A stretch of 64,000 nucleotides of DNA from positions 37,832 through 101,831 of the forward strand of contig CACOXV010000004.1 in assembly GCA_902631295.1 (NCBI GenBank), given 5' to 3'. The DNA is from Paracoccaceae bacterium (GTDB lineage: Bacteria > Pseudomonadota > Alphaproteobacteria > Rhodobacterales > Rhodobacteraceae). The translations under genes and the position numbers were made by a program. How positions within the stretch are numbered: position 1 is the first letter of the stretch; every line of letters begins with the position of its first letter. The notes under the pieces were generated by a model that searched no databases, was not told the DNA's origin, and saw only the letters and a program-made list of their open reading frames with translations. Below are positions 55,892-64,000 of the stretch, in pieces.

Positions 55892-56845
55892 TTGAAAAAT
55901 GCCGAAACAGTTACGTTTGGGGGGTCCAGCTTAAATCGAGCTAGTGAACTTCGTGGCTCTAATAAAGTCACACCTCGTGACGGGGACTTATTTATAATCC
56001 ATTGGCGTGGTAAATTTGCAGTTGACTTGAATAACTCCTGTGAGATTGCACTTTTACGATATCCAAATAAGATTATTTCAGATGAAAAAATACTTTTTCT
56101 CGGTAAAGAAAATGATGTTACATACTTCGCTTCAGATATATCTGAGTGGGAGCCAACGGGCCAAGACGAAATAGATGGCTCGTTTTTTGACAAAACCCAA
56201 CAGTTTCACAAATTGCTAGGTGAACATCGTCCATTTTGGGAGCTAAGAAGATTTATGAACTTAGTTTCAAACAGGTCTGCTGAGTTAGCTGCAACGGCAA
56301 AATCTCTATTTCACTGGCAAAATTCTTCTCACTTCTGTTCTAAATGTGGACACGAAGTTTCAATAACTGCTTCTGGCTGGCAAATTAATTGTAAAAGTTG
56401 TGGCAGTTCTACTTTCCCACGCATTGACCCAGTGGTTATCATGCTAATTACAAATGGCCCCCGGGTCCTATTAGGTCGGTCTATTGGATGGCCAAATGGC
56501 ATGTACTCTTTACTTGCTGGATTTATGGAACCCGGGGAAACTTTGGAAGCGTCAGTTCGCCGGGAGACATTTGAAGAATCTGGGATTAAAGTGGGCCGTG
56601 TAAAATATCTTGCTTCGCAACCCTGGTCTTTTCCAACCTCTTTAATGTTTGGGTGTTATGGGGAAGCGGAGTCGTCAGATATCATAATTGATCACTCTGA
56701 AATGGAAGATATTAAATGGGTTAATAAAAGAGACCTTCATATGACCATGGCAGGATTAGAAGATCTCTTTACACCAGCACGACCTGGTTCAATTGCTCAT
56801 TTCCTACTCTTGCATTGGTTAGCTGACACATTGGACGAAAATTAA
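55892..56845 (+). CDS. nudC: NADH pyrophosphatase / NAD decapping Nudix hydrolase
   Basis: Splits NADH into NMNH and AMP and can remove NAD caps from RNA. The 317-residue protein has an N-terminal domain, the zinc ribbon CSKCGHEV...CKSCGSS, and the Nudix box starting GFMEPGETLEASVRRETFEE, plus the NudC signature SQPWSFPTSLM. It starts with TTG at 55892, with GAGG nine bases upstream. It converges on pheA. Confidence 0.93.
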   Translation: MKNAETVTFGGSSLNRASELRGSNKVTPRDGDLFIIHWRGKFAVDLNNSCEIALLRYPNKIISDEKILFLGKENDVTYFASDISEWEPTGQDEIDGSFFDKTQQFHKLLGEHRPFWELRRFMNLVSNRSAELAATAKSLFHWQNSSHFCSKCGHEVSITASGWQINCKSCGSSTFPRIDPVVIMLITNGPRVLLGRSIGWPNGMYSLLAGFMEPGETLEASVRRETFEESGIKVGRVKYLASQPWSFPTSLMFGCYGEAESSDIIIDHSEMEDIKWVNKRDLHMTMAGLEDLFTPARPGSIAHFLLLHWLADTLDEN

Positions 56846-56897
56846 TTCTTTCAAGGCTACACTAAGTTGGCGCTTTTACAAACTAAAAAGTTTAATT

Positions 56898-57728
56898 TTA
56901 AACACGCTTAGGACTAGCTGGATAGACCCCAAGGATGCTTATGGATTGAGTGAAATACGATAACTCGTCCATCGCAAGTTTGACATTATTATCGTCAGGA
57001 TGTCCCTCGATATCTGCGTAAAATTGCGTAGCAGAGAAGGAACCGCCCACCATATAACTTTCCAATTTCGTCATATTAACGCCGTTAGTCGCAAAGCCAC
57101 CCATCGCTTTGTACAGAGCGGCTGGAATATTTCTCACCTGAAAAATGAATGTTGTCATCATCTTTGTATCACCACGTCTTGTGTCATCAGGGCGAGAGGA
57201 CATCAGAAGGAACCTTGTGGTATTGTGGTCCGAATCTTCGATGTTTTCTGCGAGCACTTTCAGATCATAGATTTCCGCAGCCAACTTACTCGCCAAAACG
57301 CCAGTTCCCATAGTTTTTGACGCTTTAAGTGCTGCAGCCGCACCGGCGCTATCCACTGCCTGAATACCACGAATATTGTTTTCCTCTAAAAATGCAGATG
57401 CTTGCGGCAGTAAAACTAAATGTGCTTCCACAGACTCAATATCTTCCAGCCGTTCCCCAGGTAAGCTTAATAAGTTTATTTTTACTCTCGTAAAAACTTC
57501 ATCAATTATGTGAAGGCCGGACCCTGGGAGTAATCGGTGTATATCTGCAACTCGCCCATAGGTGGTATTCTCTACAGGCAGCATGGCTAAATCCGCTACA
57601 TTATTATTTACAGCACTTATAACTTCCTCAAACGATTTACATGGTAACGCTTTACAATTTGGCCGCGCTGACAAACACGCTTCATGAGAGTAGGCTCCAA
57701 GTTCACCTTGAAATGCTATGGTTTTCAT
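56898..57728 (-). CDS. pheA: Prephenate dehydratase
   Basis: Converts prephenate to phenylpyruvate in phenylalanine synthesis. The 276-residue monofunctional form has the catalytic domain (FQGELGAYSHEACLS, LPVENTTYGRVADIH, DHNTTRFLLMSS with the essential Thr) and a C-terminal ACT domain (PAALYKAMGGFATNGVNM, KLESYMVGG), which gives phenylalanine feedback. No chorismate mutase domain is fused. It converges on nudC and diverges from cycM. Confidence 0.95.
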   Translation of the reverse strand: MKTIAFQGELGAYSHEACLSARPNCKALPCKSFEEVISAVNNNVADLAMLPVENTTYGRVADIHRLLPGSGLHIIDEVFTRVKINLLSLPGERLEDIESVEAHLVLLPQASAFLEENNIRGIQAVDSAGAAAALKASKTMGTGVLASKLAAEIYDLKVLAENIEDSDHNTTRFLLMSSRPDDTRRGDTKMMTTFIFQVRNIPAALYKAMGGFATNGVNMTKLESYMVGGSFSATQFYADIEGHPDDNNVKLAMDELSYFTQSISILGVYPASPKRV

Positions 57729-57840
57729 AATTCACCCCAAAAATTTGCCCTGAAGGGCGTTTAGTCGCGGATCAACACCTTGCATAACCTGTATCGATGA
57801 GGATAGAAAGCATTTAACTATCATATATGGATTGTGTGTT

Positions 57841-58365
57841 ATGCTTGATACAATGACCTTCACAAAAATAATTGGCAGCTTTTGTGGTGCTCTTTTAATT
57901 TATTTACTTGGAAATTGGGCTGCTGAAGGTTTCTACCACGTTGGTAGTCATGGGCACGGAGAAAAACATGCTTATGGTTACGCAATTGAAGTAGAAGAGG
58001 AAGAAGAAATTGTTGATGAACCTGAAGATGAGATCGACTTTGCTGCTCTCATGGAAGTGGCTGATGTGGATAAAGGTTTAAAGGTTTGGGGTAAGTGTAA
58101 AGCATGTCATAAGCTGGAAGATGGAGCCAATGCGACGGGCCCACATCTTTATTCAATTGTTGATCGCGAAGTGGCTTCTGTGGGTGATTATAACTACTCT
58201 GGTGCTCTCATAAAAGTCGCAGACGTTTGGGATACTGACAGCCTGAACGAATTTTTGGAGAATCCTAAAACGTATGCTCCAGGTACTAAAATGGGGTTTG
58301 CAGGGCTTAAAAAGCCTAATGACCGTGCAAACCTAATTGCATATCTAGACAGTGTTGGTGAATAA
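57841..58365 (+). CDS. cycM: Membrane-anchored cytochrome c (CycM/c552 type)
   Basis: Electron carrier between the bc1 complex and terminal oxidases in alphaproteobacteria. An uncleaved N-terminal helix (IIGSFCGALLIYLLGNWAAEG) is followed by an acidic linker (EVEEEEEIVDEPEDE) and a class I cytochrome c with CKACH near residues 86-90 and axial Met in GTKMGFAGLKKP. ATG 57841 or 57853 may be the start; a GTG at 57832 is less likely. It is transcribed alone between pheA and the yej operon. Confidence 0.92.
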   Translation: MLDTMTFTKIIGSFCGALLIYLLGNWAAEGFYHVGSHGHGEKHAYGYAIEVEEEEEIVDEPEDEIDFAALMEVADVDKGLKVWGKCKACHKLEDGANATGPHLYSIVDREVASVGDYNYSGALIKVADVWDTDSLNEFLENPKTYAPGTKMGFAGLKKPNDRANLIAYLDSVGE

Positions 58366-58488
58366 AACTGACGATATTGATGCATTCCCAATTGGCTTTT
58401 AATTTTTCTTACTGTTAAATAAAAATCATTCCGGGTATGGTCAAAGACCGCCTCAATCTTACATATGTTGGCGAAGGGGTTTCTTAGT

Positions 58489-60381
58489 ATGGCTTTGTTG
58501 CAAAAAAAGTTTCTTGTTAAAGATGTAAAGCGAACGATCGCGTTATTCTGTTTGGTTTTTAGTTTTTCGTGGATAGCAAGTGGCGCTTTACTAAAAGCAG
58601 AACAGCACACTGTTAAAACGCACGGCTTTAATTTTTTTGGAGAGTTAAAATACCCGCCGGATTTTAAACATTTAGACTATGTAAACCCAAATGCCCCAAA
58701 AGGTGGAGAAATATCAATCTGGGGGTTTGGTACTTTTGACTCGATGAACCCCTATTCTAGAAAGGGACGCGCAGCGTCTTTGTCATCGGCGCCATTTGAA
58801 TCTCTATTGGTTGAGACTGGCGATGAAATAGGGTCATCATACGGTTTGCTTGCTGAGAGTATTGAATACCCAGCAGATCAAAAATGGGTAATTTTTCAAC
58901 TACGTAAGAGGGCGAAGTTCTCTGATGGAACTCCGCTTACCGCTGATGACGTTGCTTTCACTTATAAACTTTTTTTGGAACAAGGTTTGCCCAGTTACAG
59001 ATCTGTTCTGGCCGACATAGTAAAAGACGTCGAGGTTCTGGGGCCGCATGCTATTAAATATAACTTCACGGAAAAAGCATCTAAACGAGATGCCATACCA
59101 ATTGTTGGCGGTTTGCCAGTGAAATCGCAGGCTTGGTTTGAAAAAAATCAGGCCCGGCTCGATGAGTCCCGAATGGAGCCCGCAATTGGTTCAGGGCCGT
59201 ATGTAATGGATAGCTTTGAAATAAATCGATGGGTAAAATATAGAAGAAACCCGGATTACTGGGGTGCGAGTCTGCCAATCAATAAGGGCCGTTCAAATTT
59301 CGATGAGATTAGAATTGAATATTTTGCCGACACTAATGCGGCTTTTGAGGCTTTTAAATCTGGTGCGTACACAATGCGGGTTGAAAACTCATCTAAAAGT
59401 TGGGCCACAGCTTACGACTTCCCTGCATTAACTGATGGAAATGTAGTAAAAAAATTGATGCCAGATGGCGGTATTGCAAATGGACAAAGCTTTGTTATGA
59501 ACCTACGTAGAGATAAGTTTTCTGATATCCGAGTGCGTCAGGCATTATCTTATTTATTCAATTTTGAGTGGTCTCGAGAATCTCTTTTTTATGGGCAATA
59601 CGCCAGAATTAATTCGTTTTGGGAAAATTCGGATTTAGCAGCTACTGGAATGCCGTCTGCGGAAGAATTGGTGCTTTTATCACCTTTGGAGGGTGATTTG
59701 CCCTCTGGAGTGTTGACAAAGGTGGCAGTGATGGCGCCGGTATCTGGGACAAAACCATTAGATCGTTCTAATTTGCGTAAAGCAAATGCTTTACTGGACG
59801 AGGCTGGTTGGCCCGTTGGTGATGATGGTTTGCGAAGAAATTCCAAGGGCAATACTTTAAAAATTGAAATAATTGAGGATAGCGCAGCATTTGATAGAAT
59901 AGTCTTACCATTTGTCGAAAACATGAAAGCAGCTGGTATTGAGGCAGAATACGATAGGATTGACCCGGCTCAGTATACAGATAGAACCCGTAATTATGAC
60001 TTTGATATAATTACTGATCAGTTCCCAATGTCATATGAACCTTCCTCAGGGCTAAAACAATACTTTGGCTCTGAAACGGCTGATGACTCTGTTTTTAATT
60101 CAATGGGCTTAAAATCTTCTGCCGTCGATGCGCTCATAGAGCATGTAGTTTCAGCGGAAAACAAAAGTGATTTAAAAGTGGCAGTCAATGCTCTTGATCG
60201 TACACTTAGAGCATACAATTTTTGGATACCGCAGTGGTATAATGATCAGCATCGCGTAGCATACTGGGATATGTATGAGCACCCAGATGAGATTGCGCCA
60301 TATGATTTAGGTTATTTAGATTATTGGTGGTATAACGAGGATAAAGCAAGAGCATTAAAAGATGCTGGTTTTCTCCGCTAA
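58489..60381 (+). CDS. yejA: Periplasmic oligopeptide-binding protein, YejA-like
   Basis: Solute-binding protein (SBP family 5) of the Yej peptide importer, about 630 residues. A signal peptide (IALFCLVFSFSWIASGALLKA) precedes HGFNFFGELKYPPDF, then LDYVNPNAPKGGEIS, WVIFQLRKRAKFSDGTPLTA and GSGPYVMDSFE. ATG 58489 is preferred because AGGGG lies nine bases upstream; an earlier ATG at 58465 is possible. It is the first gene of yejABEF. Known Yej substrates include microcin C and other peptides. Confidence 0.92.
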   Translation: MALLQKKFLVKDVKRTIALFCLVFSFSWIASGALLKAEQHTVKTHGFNFFGELKYPPDFKHLDYVNPNAPKGGEISIWGFGTFDSMNPYSRKGRAASLSSAPFESLLVETGDEIGSSYGLLAESIEYPADQKWVIFQLRKRAKFSDGTPLTADDVAFTYKLFLEQGLPSYRSVLADIVKDVEVLGPHAIKYNFTEKASKRDAIPIVGGLPVKSQAWFEKNQARLDESRMEPAIGSGPYVMDSFEINRWVKYRRNPDYWGASLPINKGRSNFDEIRIEYFADTNAAFEAFKSGAYTMRVENSSKSWATAYDFPALTDGNVVKKLMPDGGIANGQSFVMNLRRDKFSDIRVRQALSYLFNFEWSRESLFYGQYARINSFWENSDLAATGMPSAEELVLLSPLEGDLPSGVLTKVAVMAPVSGTKPLDRSNLRKANALLDEAGWPVGDDGLRRNSKGNTLKIEIIEDSAAFDRIVLPFVENMKAAGIEAEYDRIDPAQYTDRTRNYDFDIITDQFPMSYEPSSGLKQYFGSETADDSVFNSMGLKSSAVDALIEHVVSAENKSDLKVAVNALDRTLRAYNFWIPQWYNDQHRVAYWDMYEHPDEIAPYDLGYLDYWWYNEDKARALKDAGFLR

Positions 60382-60390
60382 TAAAGAAAG

Positions 60391-61473
60391 ATGGCACCAT
60401 ATATTTTTCGTCGTTTATTACTAGTAATCCCAACTTTGTTTGGGATTATGGTGATAAATTTTGCGCTTACTCAATTTGTTCCAGGCGGTCCAATCGAGCA
60501 AATAATTGCAAACTTTGAGGGAAATGGTGACGTTTTTGAAGGTATAGCTGGCGGAGGGCAGGAAGTTGCCCAGAATTTCGAACAAGATGAAAAATATACT
60601 GGTGCCAAGGGCCTGCCACCAGAGTTCATAGCAGAATTAGAAAAAGAGTTTGGTTTTGATAAGCCACCCCTAACCAGGTTTTTGTTTATGATGTGGAATT
60701 ACCTGCGTTTCGATTTTGGTGAAAGTTATTTCAGATCTATATCTGTGATTGACTTAGTTATTGAAAAGATGCCGGTATCCATCTCGTTGGGCCTTTGGTC
60801 AACATTAATCGCTTATATGATTTCGATACCACTCGGGATTAGAAAAGCCGTAAACGATGGCTCAAAATTTGATACATGGACCAGTGTTTTGATCATTCTT
60901 GCATATGCAATTCCAGGTTTCTTATTTGCAATTTTGTTGTTAGTTTTATTTGCTGGTGGATCGTATTTTCAGATTTTTCCACTCAGAGGTCTTACCTCTG
61001 AAAACTTTTCTGAGCTTGGGTTATTTTCGAAAATTATAGATTATCTTTGGCATATTTCTTTACCGGTTCTAGCATCATCAATCTCAGCATTTGCAACCCT
61101 GACTCTTTTGACCAAGAATAGCTTTTTGGATGAAATCCAAAAAAATTATGTTATCACGGCTAGATCGAAAGGTGTCAGTGAAAAACGTATACTTTATGGG
61201 CATGTTTTTCGTAACGCTATGTTGATAGTAATAGCTGGATTTCCAGCAGTTTTCATAGGGGTTTTTTTTACAGGTTCCTTAATAATTGAGACTATTTTTT
61301 CGCTCGATGGTCTTGGCAGAATGGGTTTCGAGGCTGCTATCGCCCGTGATTATCCAGTAATATTTGGAACCCTTTTTATATTTGGCCTGATGGGGTTAGT
61401 GGTGGGTATAATTTCGGACTTGATGTATGTTTTCATAGATCCTCGCATTGATTTTGATATCAGAGAGGGATAA
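60391..61473 (+). CDS. yejB: Peptide ABC transporter permease, YejB-like
   Basis: Inner-membrane permease of 360 residues, binding-protein-dependent transport type. It begins [20 protein letters not shown], typical of DppB/OppB/YejB, with a characteristic long periplasmic insert (residues 40-100), and the cytoplasmic EAA loop near [20 protein letters not shown]. About six membrane segments are seen. It follows yejA by nine bases and precedes yejE by three. Confidence 0.93.
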   Translation: MAPYIFRRLLLVIPTLFGIMVINFALTQFVPGGPIEQIIANFEGNGDVFEGIAGGGQEVAQNFEQDEKYTGAKGLPPEFIAELEKEFGFDKPPLTRFLFMMWNYLRFDFGESYFRSISVIDLVIEKMPVSISLGLWSTLIAYMISIPLGIRKAVNDGSKFDTWTSVLIILAYAIPGFLFAILLLVLFAGGSYFQIFPLRGLTSENFSELGLFSKIIDYLWHISLPVLASSISAFATLTLLTKNSFLDEIQKNYVITARSKGVSEKRILYGHVFRNAMLIVIAGFPAVFIGVFFTGSLIIETIFSLDGLGRMGFEAAIARDYPVIFGTLFIFGLMGLVVGIISDLMYVFIDPRIDFDIREG

Positions 61474-61476
61474 ACT

Positions 61477-62583
61477 TTGCTCGGCACACCAATTTCAAAA
61501 AGAAGATGGCGTAACTTCAGTGCTAACAAAAGGGCGCTGTGGTCCCTGATTATCTTTTCAGTGTTATTTACTTTATCCCTTTTTGCTGAGTTTATTGCCA
61601 ACGATAAACCAATCTTTGTCATCTATAGGGGTGATGTACATATACCCATATTTAAGTTCTACCCAGAGACTAGGTTTGGTGGAGATTTTAAAACCGAGGC
61701 TGCTTACAAGGAAATTGAGGTTGAGTGTTTAATCCTTTCTGGTGGACTTGTAGAGTGTTTGGAGCGACCTGACGACATAGTTGAAGCAATCAAGGTAGGT
61801 AAGTTTGACAACGTAGATTTTTACCGTGGCTGGATTGTCTGGCCCTTAATACCGTACTCTTTTGACACATCTGTTGATACTCCTGGAGCGGCGCCGTTAC
61901 CCCCCAGTAAATCAAATATCTTGGGTACTGATGACGTTAAGCGCGATGTGCTAGCGCGTGTTATCTATGGGTTCCGTATATCAATAATGTTCACTTTGGT
62001 AGTCACTATAGCTTCAAGTCTTTTAGGTGTTTTAGCAGGCGCTGTGCAAGGATATTTTGGAGGAAAAACAGATTTATTTTTTCAGAGATTTATCGAAATT
62101 TGGGGCGCGGTGCCATCATTGTATGTAATTATAATATTATTTGCTATTTTAGGTAGAAGTTTTTGGTTACTTGTATTGTTAACAGTTCTTTTTGGCTGGA
62201 TGGGTCTTGTTGGTGTTGTTAGGGCTGAATTTTTAAGGGCAAGAAACTTAGAATACGTAACCGCCGCAAAAGCTCTGGGTGTAAGTAACTTTATCATAAT
62301 GTTTCGTCATATGCTACCAAATGCAATGGTAGCTACTTTAACCTTGATGCCTTTTATTGTTACTGGGACAATTGCTACTCTTGCTTCATTGGATTTTTTG
62401 GGTTTTGGATTGCCTGCCTCTGCTCCATCTTTGGGCGAGTTGACTTTGCAAGCGAAACAAAACCTTCAGGCGCCATGGCTAGGTTTCACTGCCTTTTTTA
62501 CATTTGCAATAATGTTGGCACTGCTTGTTTTTATTTTTGAGGGTGTCCGCGACGCTTTTGATCCTAGGAAGACCTTCAAATGA
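61477..62583 (+). CDS. yejE: Peptide ABC transporter permease, YejE-like
   Basis: Partner permease of YejB, 368 residues. It begins ISKRRWRNFSANKRALWSL, then a first helix and a large periplasmic loop (about 40-155, unusual for DppC but normal for YejE) with the LGTDDVKRDVLARVIYG motif, and the EAA loop EYVTAAKALGVSNFIIMFRH. The start is TTG at 61477, three bases after the yejB stop, with AGAGAGG just upstream. Its stop overlaps the yejF ATG by four bases. Confidence 0.92.
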   Translation: MLGTPISKRRWRNFSANKRALWSLIIFSVLFTLSLFAEFIANDKPIFVIYRGDVHIPIFKFYPETRFGGDFKTEAAYKEIEVECLILSGGLVECLERPDDIVEAIKVGKFDNVDFYRGWIVWPLIPYSFDTSVDTPGAAPLPPSKSNILGTDDVKRDVLARVIYGFRISIMFTLVVTIASSLLGVLAGAVQGYFGGKTDLFFQRFIEIWGAVPSLYVIIILFAILGRSFWLLVLLTVLFGWMGLVGVVRAEFLRARNLEYVTAAKALGVSNFIIMFRHMLPNAMVATLTLMPFIVTGTIATLASLDFLGFGLPASAPSLGELTLQAKQNLQAPWLGFTAFFTFAIMLALLVFIFEGVRDAFDPRKTFK

Positions 62584-64000
62584 CCTCTTTATTATCTGTA
62601 AATAATCTTGCGGTCAAATTCAATAGTGACGGGTCAGAGGTCATTGCTGTGGATGGGATTAATTTTGAAATCAATAAGGGAGAGGTCTTAGCTTTAGTTG
62701 GAGAAAGTGGATCTGGCAAATCGGTTTCGGCTCTTTCAACACTTTCGCTTCTTCCTAATAATGCTGATGTTTCTGGCTCGATTAAACTTCAGGGTAAGGA
62801 ATTAGTGGGGATTAGCCATAAAGAACTGAAAAGTGTTCGCGGAAGTGAAGTAAGTTTCATATTTCAGGAGCCTATGACATCTTTGAACCCACTTCACACT
62901 ATTGAAAAGCAACTGCGAGAAGCGGTTGAACTTCATAGTGCAGCACATTTTAGTAACATAACCGAGTATATTATTGAGCTGTTAACTCGTGTCGGTATTG
63001 ATAATCCAAGACAGAGGCTAGGTGCTTATCCCCACCAGCTTTCGGGTGGCCAACGTCAGAGGGTAATGATCGCAATGGCGCTCGCAAATAATCCAAAAAT
63101 TTTGATTGCAGATGAGCCAACAACGGCGCTGGATGTTACTATTGAGGCGCAAATATTAGATTTACTGGTTGAATTGAAAAAAAACACTGAGATGGGAATT
63201 TTGTTTATTACGCACGACCTTGGCTTAGTTAAAAGATTAGCAAATAGAGTTTGCGTTATGAAAAATGGAAAAATTGTTGAACATGGTTTGGTTTCAGCTG
63301 TTTTTGAAAACCCATGCCATGAGTACACTCGGAAACTTCTTTTCGCTAACACTTCAGTTAGTCCTGATCCTGTTGGTGAAAAAGCCGCTGTTGTTGCAGA
63401 AGTCTCTTCTTTGAAGGTTTGGTTTCCTATCCAAAAAGGTCTTCTTAAACGCACAGTAGGTTTCGTAAAAGCTGTTAACGAGGCTGACTTAACTGTCCGC
63501 GAGGGAGAAACTATCGGCGTCGTTGGCGAAAGTGGATCTGGAAAATCTACACTTGCTCTAGCATTGATGCGCTTAATAAAATATGAAGGTTCGGTTTATT
63601 TTAATGATCAAAACTTAAGTGACTTCTCTTTCAAAGAACTTAGGAAATTAAGGAAGGATATACAGATCGTTTTTCAAGATCCATATGGATCATTATCGCC
63701 TCGAATGACTTGCGAGCAAATAATATTAGAGGGTGTAAAAGTTCATTTCTCTTCTCCCTTACAAGACACTGAAAGCCTGGTCTCAGAGGCCATGTTAGAA
63801 GTTGGTTTAGATCCTAAAACACGGCACCGTTATCCTCATGAATTCTCTGGTGGTCAAAGACAACGCATAGCAATTGCTAGAGCTATGGCTTTGAAACCAA
63901 AATTGGTAGTTCTAGACGAACCGACCTCCGCGTTGGACCGAACGGTTCAAGTTCAGATCGTCGAGTTGCTTAAATCTCTTCAAAAAAAACATAAAATGGC
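62580..64000 (+). CDS. yejF: Peptide ABC transporter ATP-binding protein, YejF-like (cut by the window end)
   Basis: Dual-ATPase subunit of the Yej importer; 473 codons are visible and the last roughly 60 are missing. The first ATPase has Walker A LVGESGSGKSV (near residue 40), signature LSGGQRQRVMIAMA and Walker B ILIADEPTTALD. The second has VGESGSGKSTLALALM, FSGGQRQRIAIARA and LVVLDEPTSALD. The ATG overlaps the yejE stop (ATGA). No defect is seen in the visible part. Confidence 0.94.
   Translation, partial: MTSLLSVNNLAVKFNSDGSEVIAVDGINFEINKGEVLALVGESGSGKSVSALSTLSLLPNNADVSGSIKLQGKELVGISHKELKSVRGSEVSFIFQEPMTSLNPLHTIEKQLREAVELHSAAHFSNITEYIIELLTRVGIDNPRQRLGAYPHQLSGGQRQRVMIAMALANNPKILIADEPTTALDVTIEAQILDLLVELKKNTEMGILFITHDLGLVKRLANRVCVMKNGKIVEHGLVSAVFENPCHEYTRKLLFANTSVSPDPVGEKAAVVAEVSSLKVWFPIQKGLLKRTVGFVKAVNEADLTVREGETIGVVGESGSGKSTLALALMRLIKYEGSVYFNDQNLSDFSFKELRKLRKDIQIVFQDPYGSLSPRMTCEQIILEGVKVHFSSPLQDTESLVSEAMLEVGLDPKTRHRYPHEFSGGQRQRIAIARAMALKPKLVVLDEPTSALDRTVQVQIVELLKSLQKKHKM

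Overview
The window looks like a chromosomal segment of a marine alphaproteobacterium, most probably a low-GC Rhodobacterales (Roseobacter-group) lineage. By eye it is AT-rich (GC near 40 percent, not computed). The assignment rests on family content: FYDLN-acid protein, DUF1489, DUF2794, TrcR/DUF1013, a maf gene next to a short RNase E/G homologue, (2S)-methylsuccinyl-CoA dehydrogenase of the ethylmalonyl-CoA pathway, a CycM-type membrane cytochrome c, a GTTC-N7-GTTC LexA box, and GcvT-domain methylamine flavoproteins. Coding density is very high, genes often overlap by 4 bases, and at least six genes appear to start with TTG. I see no prophage, IS element or CRISPR array.

Layout. 1-4.4 kb: leftward gcvT-gcvH-gcvP behind a tandem glycine riboswitch with a recognisable promoter; gcvP carries an in-frame stop about 85 residues early, at the window edge. 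4.4-8.9 kb: gamma-glutamylcyclotransferase-like gene, D-amino-acid aminotransferase, accA, a GntR regulator, a YgjP-type metalloprotease and an FYDLN protein. 9-10 kb: tRNA-Ala(GGC) followed by the only gene-poor, AT-rich pocket. 10-15.9 kb: ybbP-ybbA diverging from tesA, then infA-maf-RNase E/G. 15.9-19.6 kb: leuA with a structured leader, slyX, and a 19-unit MORN-repeat secreted protein. 19.7-27.4 kb: SDR enzyme, hisS-hisZ-hisG, DUF1489, class II ribonucleotide reductase and an SseB-like protein.

27.4-33.8 kb: leftward operon of an XRE-cupin regulator, two GcvT-domain FAD dehydrogenases and a homocysteine S-methyltransferase, probably for glycine betaine/dimethylglycine/sarcosine demethylation. 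33.9-38 kb: rluA and a LexA-box-controlled dnaE2 that lacks the usual C-terminal OB region, then DUF2794. 38-43 kb: a urate degradation island (NCS2 permease, allA, a puuE-uraD fusion, uraH, puuD). 43-55 kb: dapA, lytic transglycosylase, EamA transporter, a split mnmC pair, mcd, a TSUP permease, trcR, and recR-ybaB-dnaX. 55-64 kb: a small CX5R phosphatase, SRP RNA (ffs), nudC, pheA, cycM and yejABEF, the last gene cut by the window end.

Functional theme. One-carbon and glycine metabolism recurs. Betaine-type methyl groups would go to homocysteine and tetrahydrofolate and yield glycine; the riboswitch-controlled glycine cleavage system would oxidise glycine; and urate breakdown through AllA yields glyoxylate, a glycine precursor. 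The points most worth checking are the early gcvP stop, the possible pseudoknot in the leuA leader whose stem contains a Shine-Dalgarno for a five-codon ORF, the 14-base palindrome in the betaine operon, and the shortened dnaE2.
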